Shown: positions 31,106 through 44,007, counted from the first letter of the stretch. The stretch is 64,000 bases of DNA from Saccharothrix sp. HUAS TT1 (GCF_040744945.1 NZ_CP160453.1:7316001-7380000), one strand, 5' to 3'. Notes: a model not told the origin generated them from the letters alone. Made by a program: numbers and translations.

Positions 31106-31123
31106 ATTGTTAGCGCTAACAAT
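31106..31123. promoter_or_regulatory. LacI-type operator, site 8: perfect 18-bp palindrome
   Basis: ATTGTTAGCGCTAACAAT is a perfect palindrome and the best copy of the operator in the window. It lies 93 bases before the ATG of the GH10 xylanase. Confidence 0.9.
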
Positions 31124-31206
31124 TAGCAGACCCCGGTTGGCGGACGGGTGCCGGCCGGTGCCCCTGCCACCGCGGAAACCAAGGCACGCGGTGTTCTGAT
31201 CCGTGA

Positions 31207-32691
<1,485 letters not shown>

Positions 32692-32713
32692 CCCGCAGAG
32701 AAGGAGCACATCC

Positions 32714-34219
32714 GTGAACAAGCGATCCTCCGCGCGACGACGCCGGGTCACCGGCGCGGCCGCGGCCGCCATCGTCACGTTCCTCAGCGCCGTGATGGTC
32801 GCCCTCGGCGGCACGCCGAGTTCGGCGGCGACGGTGGACACGAACGCGTGGTACGTGTTGGTGAACCGCAACAGCGGCAAGGCTTTGGACGTCTACAACC
32901 TCGCCACCAACGACGGCGCCCGCATCACCCAGTGGGCCCGCAACGACGGCAACCAGCAGCAGTGGCAGTTCGTCGACTCCGGCGGCGGCTACTACCGGCT
33001 CAAGTCGCGCCACTCCGGCAAGGTGCTCGACGTCTACAACTTCTCCACCGCCGACGGCGCCAACATCGTCCAGTGGGCCGACGGCAACGGGACCAACCAG
33101 CAGTTCCGCCTCGCCGACTCCGACAGCGGCTACGTGCGCCTGGTCAACCGCAACAGCAACAAGGCGGTCGAGGTCCAGGGCGCGTCCACCGCGGACGGCG
33201 GCAACGTCGTGCAGTACAGCGACTGGGGCGGCGCGAACCAGCAGTGGCAGCTCGTCCGCGTCGGCGGCGGGACGAACCCCACCACCACGACGACCAGCCA
33301 GCCGGGTGGCGGGTGCTCCCTGCCTTCGACGTACCGCTGGTCCTCGACCGGTGTGCTGGCGAACCCGAGGTCGGGTTGGGTCTCGCTCAAGGACTTCACC
33401 CACGTCATGCACAACGGCAAGCACCTCGTCTACGCCACCACGCACGACACCGGGACGTCCTGGGGCTCGATGAACTTCGGGCTGTTCACCAACTGGTCCG
33501 ACATGGCCTCGGCGCCCCAGCAGGCCATGAACTCCGGCACCGTCGCGCCCACGCTGATCTACTTCGCCCCGAAGAACATCTGGGTGCTCGCCTACCAGTG
33601 GGGCGGGACCGCGTTCACCTACCGGACGTCGACCGACCCCACCAACCCCAACGGCTGGTCGTCGCCGCAGGTGCTCTCCACGGCGAGCATCACCGGCTCC
33701 GGCACGGGCCCCATCGACCAGACGCTCATCGGCGACGGCCAGAACATGTACCTGTTCTTCGCCGGTGACAACGGCAAGATCTACCGCCAGGTCATGCCCC
33801 TCGGGAACTTCCCCGGCAGCTTCGGCTCGTCCTACACGACCATCATGAGCGACACGACGAACAACCTGTTCGAAGCGCCCGAGGTCTACAAGGTCCAGGG
33901 CCAGAACCAGTACCTCATGATCGTGGAGGCCATCGGCTCGAACGGCCGCTACTTCCGCTCGTTCACCTCCAGCAGCCTCAGCGGCTCCTGGACCCCGCAG
34001 GCCGCGACCGAGAGCAACCCGTTCGCCGGCAAGGCCAACAGCGGCGCGACCTGGACCAACGACATCAGCCACGGCGACATCATCCGCACCAACCCCGACC
34101 AGACCAAGACCATCGACCCCTGCAACCTGCAGCTGCTCTACCAGGGTCGCAACCCCAGCTCCGGCGGCGACTACGGCAAGCTGCCCTACCGACCGGGCGT
34201 GCTCACCCTCCAGCGCTGA
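32714..34219 (+). CDS. Secreted GH62 alpha-L-arabinofuranosidase with CBM13
   Basis: Secreted enzyme of 501 residues: signal peptide (about 1-40), N-terminal RICIN CBM13 (about 41-187), Thr-rich linker, GH62 propeller (about 201-501). GH62 signatures include [10 protein letters not shown] with the base Asp, [10 protein letters not shown] and LFEAPEVYK with the probable acid Glu. It removes arabinose from arabinoxylan. The start is GTG at 32714 with GAAGGAG upstream. A strong hairpin follows the gene. Confidence 0.95.
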   Translation: MNKRSSARRRRVTGAAAAAIVTFLSAVMVALGGTPSSAATVDTNAWYVLVNRNSGKALDVYNLATNDGARITQWARNDGNQQQWQFVDSGGGYYRLKSRHSGKVLDVYNFSTADGANIVQWADGNGTNQQFRLADSDSGYVRLVNRNSNKAVEVQGASTADGGNVVQYSDWGGANQQWQLVRVGGGTNPTTTTTSQPGGGCSLPSTYRWSSTGVLANPRSGWVSLKDFTHVMHNGKHLVYATTHDTGTSWGSMNFGLFTNWSDMASAPQQAMNSGTVAPTLIYFAPKNIWVLAYQWGGTAFTYRTSTDPTNPNGWSSPQVLSTASITGSGTGPIDQTLIGDGQNMYLFFAGDNGKIYRQVMPLGNFPGSFGSSYTTIMSDTTNNLFEAPEVYKVQGQNQYLMIVEAIGSNGRYFRSFTSSSLSGSWTPQAATESNPFAGKANSGATWTNDISHGDIIRTNPDQTKTIDPCNLQLLYQGRNPSSGGDYGKLPYRPGVLTLQR

Positions 34220-34225
34220 CCGATC

Positions 34226-34257
34226 CCGGCGCCCCGCACAGCCGTGCGGGGCGCCGG
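34226..34257 (+). terminator. Terminator hairpin after GH62
   Basis: Perfect 14-bp stem (34226-34239 with 34244-34257) and a 4-base loop, 6 bases after the stop codon. The GH43 gene starts only 38 bases later, so that gene needs read-through or a very short promoter. Confidence 0.75.
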
Positions 34258-34294
34258 TCCGCACACCGCCCGGAGCGGCGGGTAAGGAGCTGTC

Positions 34295-36397
34295 ATGTCT
34301 GCCCCCGATCAACCCACGCGGCGCACCGTGCGCAGGCGTGGCAGGTTGTCGCGGCTGGCCGCGGTGGTCGCCGCGGTCGTGCTCGGAGGTGTGGTGGTCG
34401 TCTTCAGCTCGGCGACCAGCTCGGCGGCGACCGTCGACACCAACGCCTGGTACGTGCTGGTGAACCGCAACAGCGGCAAGGCTTTGGACGTCTACAACCT
34501 CGCCACCAACGACGGCGCCCGCATCACCCAGTGGGCCCGCAACGACGGCAACCAGCAGCAGTGGCAGTTCGTCGACTCCGGCGGCGGCTACTACCGGCTC
34601 AAGTCGCGCCACTCCGGCAAGGTGCTCGACGTCTACAACTTCTCCACCGCCGACGGCGCCAACATCGTCCAGTGGGCCGACGGCAACGGGACCAACCAGC
34701 AGTTCCGCCTCGCCGACTCCGACAGCGGCTACGTGCGCCTGGTCAACCGCAACAGCAACAAAGCGGTCGAAGTCCAGAACGCCGCCACCAACGACGGCGC
34801 CAACATCGTCCAGTACTCCGACTGGGGCGGCGCCAACCAGCAGTGGCAGCTGGTCCGCGTCGGCGGCGGGACGGACCCCACCACCACGACCCCGCAGCAG
34901 CCGGGCGGGCAGTACACCAACCCGGTGGTGTGGCAGGACTTCGCCGACGTCGAGGTCATCCGGGTCGGTGACGCCTACTACATGACCGCCTCGACCATGC
35001 ACTACTCGCCGGGCGCGCCGATCCTGCGCTCCTACGACCTGGTCAACTGGGAGTTCGCCGGCCACTCGGTGCCCTCGCTGGACTTCGGCACCAAGTACGA
35101 CCTGACCAACGGCCAACGCGCGTACGTCAACGGCATCTGGGCCTCGACGCTGCAGTACCGGCCGAGCAACCGGACCTACTACTGGGCCGGGTGCATCGAC
35201 TTCAACGACACCTACATCTACACCGCGTCCAGCGTCGAAGGGCCGTGGAACCGGCACGCCCAGCTCGACCAGTGCTACTACGACGCGGGCATGCTCATCG
35301 ACGACAACGACACCATGTACGTCGCCTACGGCAACGGCACGATCAGCGTCGCCCAGCTCTCCGCCGACGGCCGCACCCAGGTCCGCGCGCAGCAGGTCTT
35401 CCAAACCCCGTCGAACATCGGGACGCTGGAGGGGGCGCGGTTCTACAAGCGCAACGGCAGCTACTACATCTGGTTGACCCGACCGGCCAACGGCCAGTAC
35501 GTGCTCAAGGCCAGCAACCCCTTCGGCCCGTACACGCTGCGCCAGGTCCTGCTCGACCTGCCCGGACCGATCCCCGGCGGCGGAGTCCCCCACCAGGGCG
35601 GCCTGGTCCAGACCCAGAACGGCAGCTGGCACTACATGTCGTTCGTGGACGCCTACCCCGGCGGACGGGTCCCGGCGCTGGCCCCGATCACCTGGACCGC
35701 GGACGGCTGGCCGACGCTGCAGACGGTCAACGGTCGGTGGGGCGTCAACTACCCCTCGCCGCTGCCGATCCGCCCCGTCAAACCGCTCACCGGGACCGAC
35801 ACCTTCGCGGGCACGACCCTGGGCCCGCAGTGGGAGTGGAACCACGACCCCGACACCAGCCGGTACTCGGTGAACAACGGCCTGAGGTTGCAGACCGCCA
35901 CGGTCACCAACGACCTCTACGCCGCCCGCAACACCCTCACCCACCGCATCCAGGGACCGACCTCCACCGCCACCATCGAGCTGGACCACAGCGCGATGCG
36001 CGACGGCGACCGGTCCGGCCTGGCCATGCTGCGCCAGTCCTCGGCCTGGATCGGCGTCAAGCGCGACAACGGCCAGACCCGGGTGGTGATGACCAACGGC
36101 CTGACCATGGACAGCAGTTGGCGCACCACCGGCACCGGCGCCGAAGCCGCGAGCGCCGCGATCAGCGGCACCCGCACCTGGCTGCGGGTCAACGCCGACA
36201 TCCAACCCGGCTCCAACCGCGTCGCCCGCTTCTCCTACAGCACCGACGGCGTCAACTTCACCGCGCTCGGCCCCACCTTCACCCTCAACAACGCCTGGCA
36301 GTTCTTCATGGGCTACCGCTTCGGCATCTTCAACCACGCCACCCAGGCCCTGGGCGGGGCGGTGACGGTCCGCAAGTTCGACCTGACCACCCCCTGA
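34295..36397 (+). CDS. Secreted CBM13-GH43 beta-xylosidase/arabinofuranosidase-type enzyme
   Basis: Secreted enzyme of 700 residues: signal sequence (about 1-45), N-terminal RICIN CBM13 (about 46-190), short Thr linker, GH43 propeller (about 205-490) and a C-terminal beta-sandwich (about 495-700; GPQWEWNHDPDTSRYS). Catalytic acids appear intact: DFADVEVIRVG, YDAGMLIDDND and LEGARFYKRNG. It probably acts on xylo- or arabino-oligosaccharides at the cell surface or in the medium. The ATG at 34295 follows TAAGGAG. Its CBM13 DNA is close to identical to that of the GH62 gene. Confidence 0.92.
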   Translation: MSAPDQPTRRTVRRRGRLSRLAAVVAAVVLGGVVVVFSSATSSAATVDTNAWYVLVNRNSGKALDVYNLATNDGARITQWARNDGNQQQWQFVDSGGGYYRLKSRHSGKVLDVYNFSTADGANIVQWADGNGTNQQFRLADSDSGYVRLVNRNSNKAVEVQNAATNDGANIVQYSDWGGANQQWQLVRVGGGTDPTTTTPQQPGGQYTNPVVWQDFADVEVIRVGDAYYMTASTMHYSPGAPILRSYDLVNWEFAGHSVPSLDFGTKYDLTNGQRAYVNGIWASTLQYRPSNRTYYWAGCIDFNDTYIYTASSVEGPWNRHAQLDQCYYDAGMLIDDNDTMYVAYGNGTISVAQLSADGRTQVRAQQVFQTPSNIGTLEGARFYKRNGSYYIWLTRPANGQYVLKASNPFGPYTLRQVLLDLPGPIPGGGVPHQGGLVQTQNGSWHYMSFVDAYPGGRVPALAPITWTADGWPTLQTVNGRWGVNYPSPLPIRPVKPLTGTDTFAGTTLGPQWEWNHDPDTSRYSVNNGLRLQTATVTNDLYAARNTLTHRIQGPTSTATIELDHSAMRDGDRSGLAMLRQSSAWIGVKRDNGQTRVVMTNGLTMDSSWRTTGTGAEAASAAISGTRTWLRVNADIQPGSNRVARFSYSTDGVNFTALGPTFTLNNAWQFFMGYRFGIFNHATQALGGAVTVRKFDLTTP

Positions 36398-36410
36398 CCA
36401 CGGCTCGAAC

Positions 36411-36453
36411 CGGCCTCAGCCCCTGCAGCCGCGCGCTGCGGGGGCTGGGGCCG
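36411..36453 (+). terminator. Terminator hairpin after GH43
   Basis: A 19-base inverted repeat with few mismatches (36411-36429 with 36435-36453) and a CGCGC loop, followed by TTT. Confidence 0.7.
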
Positions 36454-36501
36454 TTTGCCGCAGTCAGGACGTGAACCGTTCTGCGGAATCCGCGAAATCC
36501 G

Positions 36502-36528
36502 CGAAAGTAGTTTCGAATTTCTTCGAAA
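36502..36528. promoter_or_regulatory. Xylanase-type CGAAA/TTTCG operator cluster
   Basis: CGAAA-GTAG-TTTCG is followed directly by an overlapping TTTCGAA-N4-TTCGAAA, a perfect 7-bp inverted repeat. GTTTCGAAC recurs at about 36731-36739, just before the GH10 gene. Streptomyces xylan-utilisation operators bound by the LacI-family protein BxlR have the form CGAA-N-TTCG, so a similar regulator is inferred. Confidence 0.55.
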
Positions 36529-36697
36529 ATCTACCTCTTCCGAACCCCTCGGAAGCCATCGCCACCCCAATCGAGACGAACCGGTTAACCATTGCCCCGA
36601 ACTGCGCTTATGCCCTATCCGCAAGATCGTCTTCAGCCGGCTCCCGGTGTTCATGGATGTAAACCCCGGTGCTCGACCGGGCCGGGGCGAGTCTTGA

Positions 36698-38125
<1,428 letters not shown>

Positions 38126-38139
38126 GCCGGACCGGTAGC

Positions 38140-38169
38140 GGGAGGACCCGGCCGCCACCGGGTCGTCCC
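38140..38169 (+). terminator. Probable terminator after GH10-CBM2
   Basis: A 12-bp stem with one mismatch and a 6-base loop, 15 bases after the stop codon. Confidence 0.5.
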
Positions 38170-38226
38170 ACCCCCTGATGACGTGACGCCAATCCGCCGC
38201 CGCCCCGGAGTGGAAGGAACAATCCC

Positions 38227-39486
38227 ATGCGCAGCAGGGACTCCCGCGCGTCGAGGTCGGCCGCGCTGGCAGTGGCCGCGGCCCTCGTCGCGACGACCGG
38301 CGCCCTGATCGGCTCGCAGTCCGCGTCGGCCGCCGCGGGGTGCCGGGTCGACTACTCGATCGGCTCGCAGTGGCCGGGCGGTTTCAGCGCCGGCGTGGTC
38401 GTGACGAACCTCGGTGATCCGGTGGCCGGGTGGCGGCTGTCGTGGGCGTTCCCCGGCGACGAGCGGATCACGCAGTCGTGGAGCGCGTCCCACACCCAGT
38501 CGGGCGGCCAGGTCACCGCGGTCAACGCGGCGTGGAACGGCGCCATCGCCACCGGCGCGACGGCGTCGTTCGGCTTCAACGCCACGTCCGGCGCCCGGTC
38601 CACGCCCCCGTCGGTGTTCACCCTCAACGGCACGGTGTGCACCGGTTCGACCACGACGACCACGACGACCACCACCACCACGACCACCACCACCACGCCC
38701 CAGCCGGGTCGCCCCATGATCGAGAACAACTTCTCCGTCACCAGGGAAGGCGCCCACGGCGACAACCGCTTCACCGTGTTCCGGCCGGCCGCCCCGCAGG
38801 CGGTCGACCGCGCGCTCCCCGTGCTGGCCTTCGGCAACGGCGCGTGCGCCCACACCGACAACAGCGAGGTCACCCGGATACTGACGTTCATCGCCTCGAA
38901 GGGCTTCGTCGTGGTGGACACCGGCTCGGTCGACGGCTCGCCCAACGGCGTGCCGAGCGGGTCGCCCATCCCCTCCCTGCTGACCGACGCCATCACGTGG
39001 GCCGAGCGGGAGCAGCAGCGCTCCGGGGCGCCGCTGAGCGGGCGCCTCGACCTGGCCAGGGTGGCCACCGCCGGGCACTCGTGCGGCGGCTTGGAGGCCA
39101 TGGTCGCCGCCCAGGACCGCAGGGTGTCCGGTGTCGTCTCGCTGAACAGCGGGTTCTTCGCCGACGGCTCGTTCGGCTACCCGCGCTCCGAACTCCGCAA
39201 GCTGCACACGCCCGCCCTGTTCATGGACGGCGGCCCCTCCGACATCGCCTACGCCAACAACCAGGCCAACTACGACCTGGCCACCGTCCCGGCCGTGCTG
39301 GCCCGCCACCCGCAGGCCGGTCACGGCGGCTTCATCACCGGTGGCCAGCTGACCGACGGCATGACGACGGTGGTGCAGTTCCTCGACATGGTGCTCAACG
39401 GCAACCCGACGGCACGCGCCTACGTCCTCAGCCCGTCCGGCCTGGCCGCGAAGGCGCCCTGGGTGGTCGCCTCGAAGAACTTCTGA
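38227..39486 (+). CDS. Secreted CBM2 - poly-Thr linker - alpha/beta-hydrolase
   Basis: Secreted protein of 419 residues: signal peptide (about 1-37), CBM2 (about 38-138; two Cys, WRLSWAFPGDERITQSW), a linker of 16 consecutive Thr (142-157), then an alpha/beta-hydrolase (about 165-400). The nucleophile motif is GHSCGG. A likely acid is in MDGGPSDIAYAN and a likely His in QAGHGGF. The hydrolase resembles dienelactone-hydrolase or chlorophyllase-like esterases. The CBM suggests a cell-wall ester such as acetyl-xylan or feruloyl groups, but the substrate is not shown by the sequence. Confidence 0.85.
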   Translation: MRSRDSRASRSAALAVAAALVATTGALIGSQSASAAAGCRVDYSIGSQWPGGFSAGVVVTNLGDPVAGWRLSWAFPGDERITQSWSASHTQSGGQVTAVNAAWNGAIATGATASFGFNATSGARSTPPSVFTLNGTVCTGSTTTTTTTTTTTTTTTTPQPGRPMIENNFSVTREGAHGDNRFTVFRPAAPQAVDRALPVLAFGNGACAHTDNSEVTRILTFIASKGFVVVDTGSVDGSPNGVPSGSPIPSLLTDAITWAEREQQRSGAPLSGRLDLARVATAGHSCGGLEAMVAAQDRRVSGVVSLNSGFFADGSFGYPRSELRKLHTPALFMDGGPSDIAYANNQANYDLATVPAVLARHPQAGHGGFITGGQLTDGMTTVVQFLDMVLNGNPTARAYVLSPSGLAAKAPWVVASKNF

Positions 39487-39519
39487 CCGTCTCGGTGGAC
39501 AGCAGACTCGGCTAAATTT

Positions 39520-39531
39520 GTTAGCGTTAAC
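39520..39531. promoter_or_regulatory. LacI-type operator, site 9
   Basis: GTTAGCGTTAAC, with GCTAAA beginning 9 bases before it (39511). It is in the 295-base gap before the GH127 gene. Confidence 0.8.
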
Positions 39532-39606
39532 TTGAGCGGCGACGGCTCGCTCTTGTTTGATGCACCGAATAGCGCAATCTGGCGTCGAACATCTCCGCAC
39601 AGTCTT

Positions 39607-39618
39607 GTGAGCGTGAAC
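39607..39618. promoter_or_regulatory. LacI-type operator, site 10
   Basis: GTGAGCGTGAAC, in a 16-base context identical to site 6. It is 87 bases from site 9 and 164 bases before the GH127 start. Confidence 0.65.
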
Positions 39619-39781
39619 ATACAGCTGTCAGACTCACGCTCGACGCCTTCCAGGGCTCACCCCGTCCCACCGCCACGGGGTGGGCCTCGTGCGCGACCTC
39701 CGCCGAGTGGAGCACGACCCGAGACCACCACGCTGCCCCCGGACCCGCCAGCACGGCCGGGCAGCCGATGACAGGAGTGCC

Positions 39782-42523
39782 ATGTCGTCCTCACCGTTGA
39801 GCCGACGCAGGCTGTTGCAGGCCGCCGGGGTCGCCGCCGTCGCGACCACCGCACCCTCCCTGTTCGCCGGGACCGCCGGCGCGGCCGCGATCCCGCCGGT
39901 CCGCGGCGACGTGGGCGTGTCGGCGCACCCGTTCGACCTGGGCCAGGTCCGCCTGACGTCGGGGCGCTGGCTGGACAACCAGAACCGCACGCTGTCCTAC
40001 CTGCGCTTCGTGGACGTGAACCGGCTGCTCTACAACTTCCGGGCCAACCACCGGCTGTCGACCCAGGGAGCGGCGGCGCTGGGCGGGTGGGAGGCGCCGA
40101 ACTTCCCCTTCCGCACGCACAGCCAGGGGCACTTCCTGACCGCGTGGGCGCAGGCGTGGGCGGTGCTGGGCGACACCACGTGCCGCGACAAGGCCAACCT
40201 CATGGTCGCGGAGCTGGCCAAGTGCCAGGCGAACAACTCCGCGGCCGGGTTCAACACCGGTTACCTGTCCGGGTTCCCGGAGTCGGACTTCGACGCGATG
40301 GAAGCGGGCAGCCCGAAGTCGGTGTCCTACTACGCGCTGCACAAGACCCTGGCCGGGCTGCTGGACGTGTGGCGGTTGATCGGCAGCACCCAGGCGCGCG
40401 ACGTGCTGCTGCGGTTCGCGGGCTGGGTGGACTGGCGCACGAGCAGGCTGTCCTACAGCCAGATGCAGCGCGTGCTGGGCACCGAGTTCGGCGGGATGAA
40501 CGCCGTGCTGACCGACCTGTACCAGCAGACCGGCGACTCCCGCTGGCTGGCGACGGCGCAGCGGTTCGACCACGCGGCCGTCTTCGACCCGCTGGCCGCG
40601 AACCGGGACCAGCTCAACGGCCTGCACGCCAACACCCAGGTCCCCAAGTGGATCGGCGCGGCCCGCGAGTACAAGGCCACCGGCACGACCCGCTACCGCG
40701 ACATCGCCGCCAACGCGTGGGCCATGACCGTCAACGCGCACACCTACGTCATCGGCGGCAACAGCCAGGCCGAGCACTTCCGGGCGCCCAACGCCATCGC
40801 GGCCTACCTCAACACCGACACCGCCGAGGCGTGCAACACCTACAACATGCTCAAGCTGACCCGGGAGCTGTGGCTGCTCACCCCCGACAACGCGGCCTAC
40901 TTCGACTTCTACGAGCGCGCGCTGCTCAACCACCTCATCGGCCAGCAGAACCCGGCCGACCCGCACGGCCACATCTGCTACTTCACCGGCCTGAACCCCG
41001 GCCACCGGCGCGGCAACACCGGCCCCGCGTGGGGCGGCGGCAACTGGAGCACCGACTACACCACGTTCTGGTGCTGCCAGGGCACCGCCCTGGAGGTCAA
41101 CACGTCGCTGGCCAACTCGATCTACTTCCACAACGGCAGCACGCTCACGGTGAACCTCTACACGCCGTCGGTGCTGACGTGGTCGGAGCGGAACACCACG
41201 ATCACCCAGACCACCGCCTACCCGGCCGCCGACACCACCACGCTCACCGTCAGCGGCGCCGCCGGCGGGTCGTGGACGATGCGGCTGCGCATCCCCGCCT
41301 GGACGACCGGTGCGACGGTCAGCGTCAACGGCACCGTGCAGGACGTCGCCACCACCCCCGGCAGCTACGCCTCGCTGACCAGGTCGTGGACCTCCGGTGA
41401 CACCGTCACCCTGCGCCTGCCCATGCGCGTGGTCGTGCGGGCGGCCAACGACAACCCGTCCGTCGCCGCGATCACCTACGGCCCGGCGGTCCTCGCGGGC
41501 AACTACGGCAGCACCACCCCGTCCCGGCTGCCCGCGCTGGACGTCGCCTCCATCACCCGCACCGGCACGTCGACGTTGGCCTTCACCGCCCGCGCCGACG
41601 GCGCGACGGTCAACCTGGGCCCGTTCCACGACGCCCACGGCTACAACTACGCGGTCTACTGGAACACCTCCGGCGGGGGCGGCGGCGGGTCCGACGCCGG
41701 GTACCGGCTGTTCAACGCGGCCGGCGGCCTGGTCCTGGGCGTGCAGAACATGTCCACCGCCGACGGCGGCCTGGCCGTGCAGTGGGGCGACACCGGCACC
41801 GCCGACCACGACTGGCAGGTCGTGGCGGACGGGGGCGACGTCCGGCTGCGCAACGTGAACAGCGGCAAGGTGCTCGGCGTGGAGAACATGTCCACCGCCG
41901 ACAACGCCCGCGTCCTGCAGTGGGCCGACAACGGCACCGCCGACCACCGCTGGGCGGTCGTGGACAACGGCGACGGCACCCACAAGCTCCGCAACGCCAA
42001 CAGCGGCAAGCTGCTCGGCATCCTCAACGGCTCCACGGCGCAGGGCGCCCAGGCCGTGCAGGACCCCGACAACGGCAGCGCGGACAACCGGTGGCGCTTC
42101 GTGCCGTCCGGGGCCCGCCGCGTCCAGAACCTGCGCAGCGGCCTGGTCCTCGGCGTGCGGAACATGTCCACGGCGGACGGTGGCCTGGTCGTGCAGTGGG
42201 ACGACAGCGGCACCGCCGACCACCTGTGGACCGCCGTCCTCGACCCCGACGGCTACTTCCGGCTGCGCAACTCGCACAGCGGCAAGGTGCTCGGCGTCGA
42301 GAACGGGGCCGACGCCAACGGCGCCCGCGTGCTCCAGTGGGCCGACAACGGCACGGCCGACCACAAGTGGCGGCTGCGGTACGGCGCCAACGGCTGCTTC
42401 CGCGTCCAGTGCGGCAACGGCGCCCGGGTCCTCGGCGTCACCAACGCCTCCACCGCGCGGGACGCGCAGGTCGTCCTGTGGGACGACAACGGCACCGACG
42501 ACCACCTCTGGCGCTTCATCTGA
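39782..42523 (+). CDS. Secreted GH127 beta-L-arabinofuranosidase with RICIN-like repeats
   Basis: Tat-exported enzyme of 913 residues: SRRRLLQAAG signal (about 1-37), GH127/DUF1680 (alpha/alpha)6 domain and beta domains (about 45-628), poly-Gly linker, then about 275 residues of RICIN-like repeats with a recurring LGVxNMSTADGG / VQWGDTGTADHxW pattern. GH127 zinc and catalytic residues appear intact: AEACNTYNML (Glu and Cys ligands), FWCCQGTALE (nucleophile Cys and second Cys) and a Glu in NSQAEHF. It should release beta-L-arabinofuranose from plant glycoproteins or arabinans. The ATG at 39782 follows GACAGGAG. It is under operator sites 9 and 10. Confidence 0.93.
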   Translation: MSSSPLSRRRLLQAAGVAAVATTAPSLFAGTAGAAAIPPVRGDVGVSAHPFDLGQVRLTSGRWLDNQNRTLSYLRFVDVNRLLYNFRANHRLSTQGAAALGGWEAPNFPFRTHSQGHFLTAWAQAWAVLGDTTCRDKANLMVAELAKCQANNSAAGFNTGYLSGFPESDFDAMEAGSPKSVSYYALHKTLAGLLDVWRLIGSTQARDVLLRFAGWVDWRTSRLSYSQMQRVLGTEFGGMNAVLTDLYQQTGDSRWLATAQRFDHAAVFDPLAANRDQLNGLHANTQVPKWIGAAREYKATGTTRYRDIAANAWAMTVNAHTYVIGGNSQAEHFRAPNAIAAYLNTDTAEACNTYNMLKLTRELWLLTPDNAAYFDFYERALLNHLIGQQNPADPHGHICYFTGLNPGHRRGNTGPAWGGGNWSTDYTTFWCCQGTALEVNTSLANSIYFHNGSTLTVNLYTPSVLTWSERNTTITQTTAYPAADTTTLTVSGAAGGSWTMRLRIPAWTTGATVSVNGTVQDVATTPGSYASLTRSWTSGDTVTLRLPMRVVVRAANDNPSVAAITYGPAVLAGNYGSTTPSRLPALDVASITRTGTSTLAFTARADGATVNLGPFHDAHGYNYAVYWNTSGGGGGGSDAGYRLFNAAGGLVLGVQNMSTADGGLAVQWGDTGTADHDWQVVADGGDVRLRNVNSGKVLGVENMSTADNARVLQWADNGTADHRWAVVDNGDGTHKLRNANSGKLLGILNGSTAQGAQAVQDPDNGSADNRWRFVPSGARRVQNLRSGLVLGVRNMSTADGGLVVQWDDSGTADHLWTAVLDPDGYFRLRNSHSGKVLGVENGADANGARVLQWADNGTADHKWRLRYGANGCFRVQCGNGARVLGVTNASTARDAQVVLWDDNGTDDHLWRFI

Positions 42524-42577
42524 CCACAGGGCCCCTAGCTGCGAAAACATCCGCCGGAGTGCTCTTGCGCACGTGAC

Positions 42578-42604
42578 CGATCCGATCCGGCCCCCGCTCC
42601 GAAT
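42578..42604 (+). promoter_or_regulatory. SigK-type promoter of sigK
   Basis: CGATCC-N15-CCGAAT, 31 bases before the sigK ATG. It matches the spacing and hexamers of the two promoters downstream and the known mycobacterial SigK consensus (CCATCC ... CCGAAT, from memory). Positive autoregulation is implied. Confidence 0.65.
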
Positions 42605-42635
42605 ACCTCCCAGTGCCGTGGAGGGAAGGGGTGCC

Positions 42636-43244
42636 ATGCCGGAGCGGGAACGGTCGTTGCGAGGTGTGCCGTCGGACGTGGACGACGGCGGCGCCTCGCT
42701 CGTGCCGGCGGAGGAACTGCTCGGCCGGGTGGCGCGAGGGGACGAGAAGGCGTTCGAACTGCTCTACGACCAGGTGGCCGGGTCGGTCCTCGGGCTCGTC
42801 CGGCGGGTGGTGCGCGACCACGCGCAGTCCGAGGAGGTCACCCAGGAGGTGCTGGTCGAGGTGTGGCGGACGGCCAGCAGGTTCGACCCGGGGCGCGGCA
42901 GCGCGTCGGCCTGGGTGCTGACGCTGGCCCACCGGCGCGCCGTCGACCGGGTCCGGTCGGCGCAGGCCGCGGCGCAGCGCGACCAGCGGGCCGCCGACCT
43001 GGGCGTGGTCACGCCGTTCGACGAGGTCAGCGAGCAGGTGGCGGGGCGGTTGGAGCGCCGCCAGGTGCGGCGCTGCCTGAGCACGTTGACCGAGGTCCAG
43101 CGCGAGTCGGTGCTGCTGGCCTACTACCAGGGCTACACCTATCCCGAGGTCGCCGCCCTGCTGACCGTCCCGCTGGGCACGGTCAAGACGAGGATGCGCG
43201 ACGGCCTGATCAGACTGCGCGACTGCCTGGGGGTGGCCCGGTGA
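42636..43244 (+). CDS. sigK: ECF RNA polymerase sigma factor, SigK type
   Basis: 202-residue ECF sigma factor. Sigma-2 region (about 35-100; FELLYDQVAGSVLGLVRRVV, EEVTQEVLVEVW) and sigma-4 region (about 140-195; LTEVQRESVLLAYYQGYTYPEVAALL, then PLGTVKTRMRDG). ATG 42636 follows GAGGGAAGGGG. Its TGA overlaps the GTG start of the anti-sigma gene, the classical sigK-rskA order. The following oxidoreductase and fasciclin genes carry matching promoters. Confidence 0.92.
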   Translation: MPERERSLRGVPSDVDDGGASLVPAEELLGRVARGDEKAFELLYDQVAGSVLGLVRRVVRDHAQSEEVTQEVLVEVWRTASRFDPGRGSASAWVLTLAHRRAVDRVRSAQAAAQRDQRAADLGVVTPFDEVSEQVAGRLERRQVRRCLSTLTEVQRESVLLAYYQGYTYPEVAALLTVPLGTVKTRMRDGLIRLRDCLGVAR

Positions 43245-43999
43245 CCGGTGACTCGATCAACGCCGAACTGCACACGTTGACCGGCGCGTACGTGTTGAGC
43301 GCGCTGTCCGAGCTGGAGAGCCGGGCCTTCGAGGTGCACCTGGCGCAGTGCGCGAGCTGCGCGCTGGAGGTGGCCGAGCTGAGCGAGACGGCGGCCCGGC
43401 TGGGCTCGGCCGTGCAGGTGCAGCCCTCACCGCAGCTGCGGGAACGGGTGCTGGCCGCCGCGTCGCGGACCCGGCAGCTGCCCCCCGAGGTCGCCCACCG
43501 CGCGCCGGCTCGCGGCCGTGGTCGCCGGCTGCGCCGCGCCACGGGGCTGACGGCGGCGGCGAGCGTGCTGGTCGCGGTCGGGCTCGGGGTGCACGGCGTG
43601 CAGAACGAGCGGCAGCTGGAACGCGAGGTGGACGCGCTGCGGCAGGCCACCGCCGAGCACGACCGGTTCGCCGACCTGCTGGCAGCGCCGGACGCCCGGT
43701 TGGTGCGCGGCGAGGTCTCCGGTGGCGGCACCGGCACGGCGGTGGTGTCCGCCAGCCGCGGCGCGGCGCTGTTCCTGGCCGACGGGCTGGCCGAGCTGCC
43801 CGGGGACCGGGCCTACCAGCTGTGGGTGATCGGCCGTGACGGTCCCCGCTCGGCCGGGTTGCTGGGTTCGGCGGCGAGCCCGCGGCCGCTGCTGGCCCAG
43901 GGCATCGGCGAGGCGGACAAGTTCGGGTTGACGGTGGAACCGCGGGGCGGGTCCGAGCAGCCCACGACGCCCGCGGTCGTCGTGCTGCCCTTCGCTTGA
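43241..43999 (+). CDS. rskA: Anti-sigma-K factor RskA
   Basis: 252 residues. An N-terminal cytoplasmic anti-sigma domain (about 1-95) contains HLAQCASCALEVAEL. One membrane helix (about 105-122; TAAASVLVAVGLGVHGV) leads to an extracellular RskA domain (about 130-252; GTAVVSASRGAALFLADGLAELP, AYQLWVIG). It holds SigK inactive until regulated proteolysis, a mechanism known for the family. The start is GTG 43241 by the GTGA overlap. Confidence 0.92.
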   Translation: MTGDSINAELHTLTGAYVLSALSELESRAFEVHLAQCASCALEVAELSETAARLGSAVQVQPSPQLRERVLAAASRTRQLPPEVAHRAPARGRGRRLRRATGLTAAASVLVAVGLGVHGVQNERQLEREVDALRQATAEHDRFADLLAAPDARLVRGEVSGGGTGTAVVSASRGAALFLADGLAELPGDRAYQLWVIGRDGPRSAGLLGSAASPRPLLAQGIGEADKFGLTVEPRGGSEQPTTPAVVVLPFA

Positions 44000-44007
44000 G
44001 CGCTCGC

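Noticed and set aside
38650..38697. ACC/ACG tract considered as a regulatory microsatellite
   Set aside because: It codes a 16-Thr linker between CBM2 and hydrolase, normal in secreted actinomycete enzymes.
39791..42637. 948-codon minus-strand frame opposite GH127
   Set aside because: Antisense shadow; its repetitive valine/glycine composition mirrors the RICIN repeats on the other strand.
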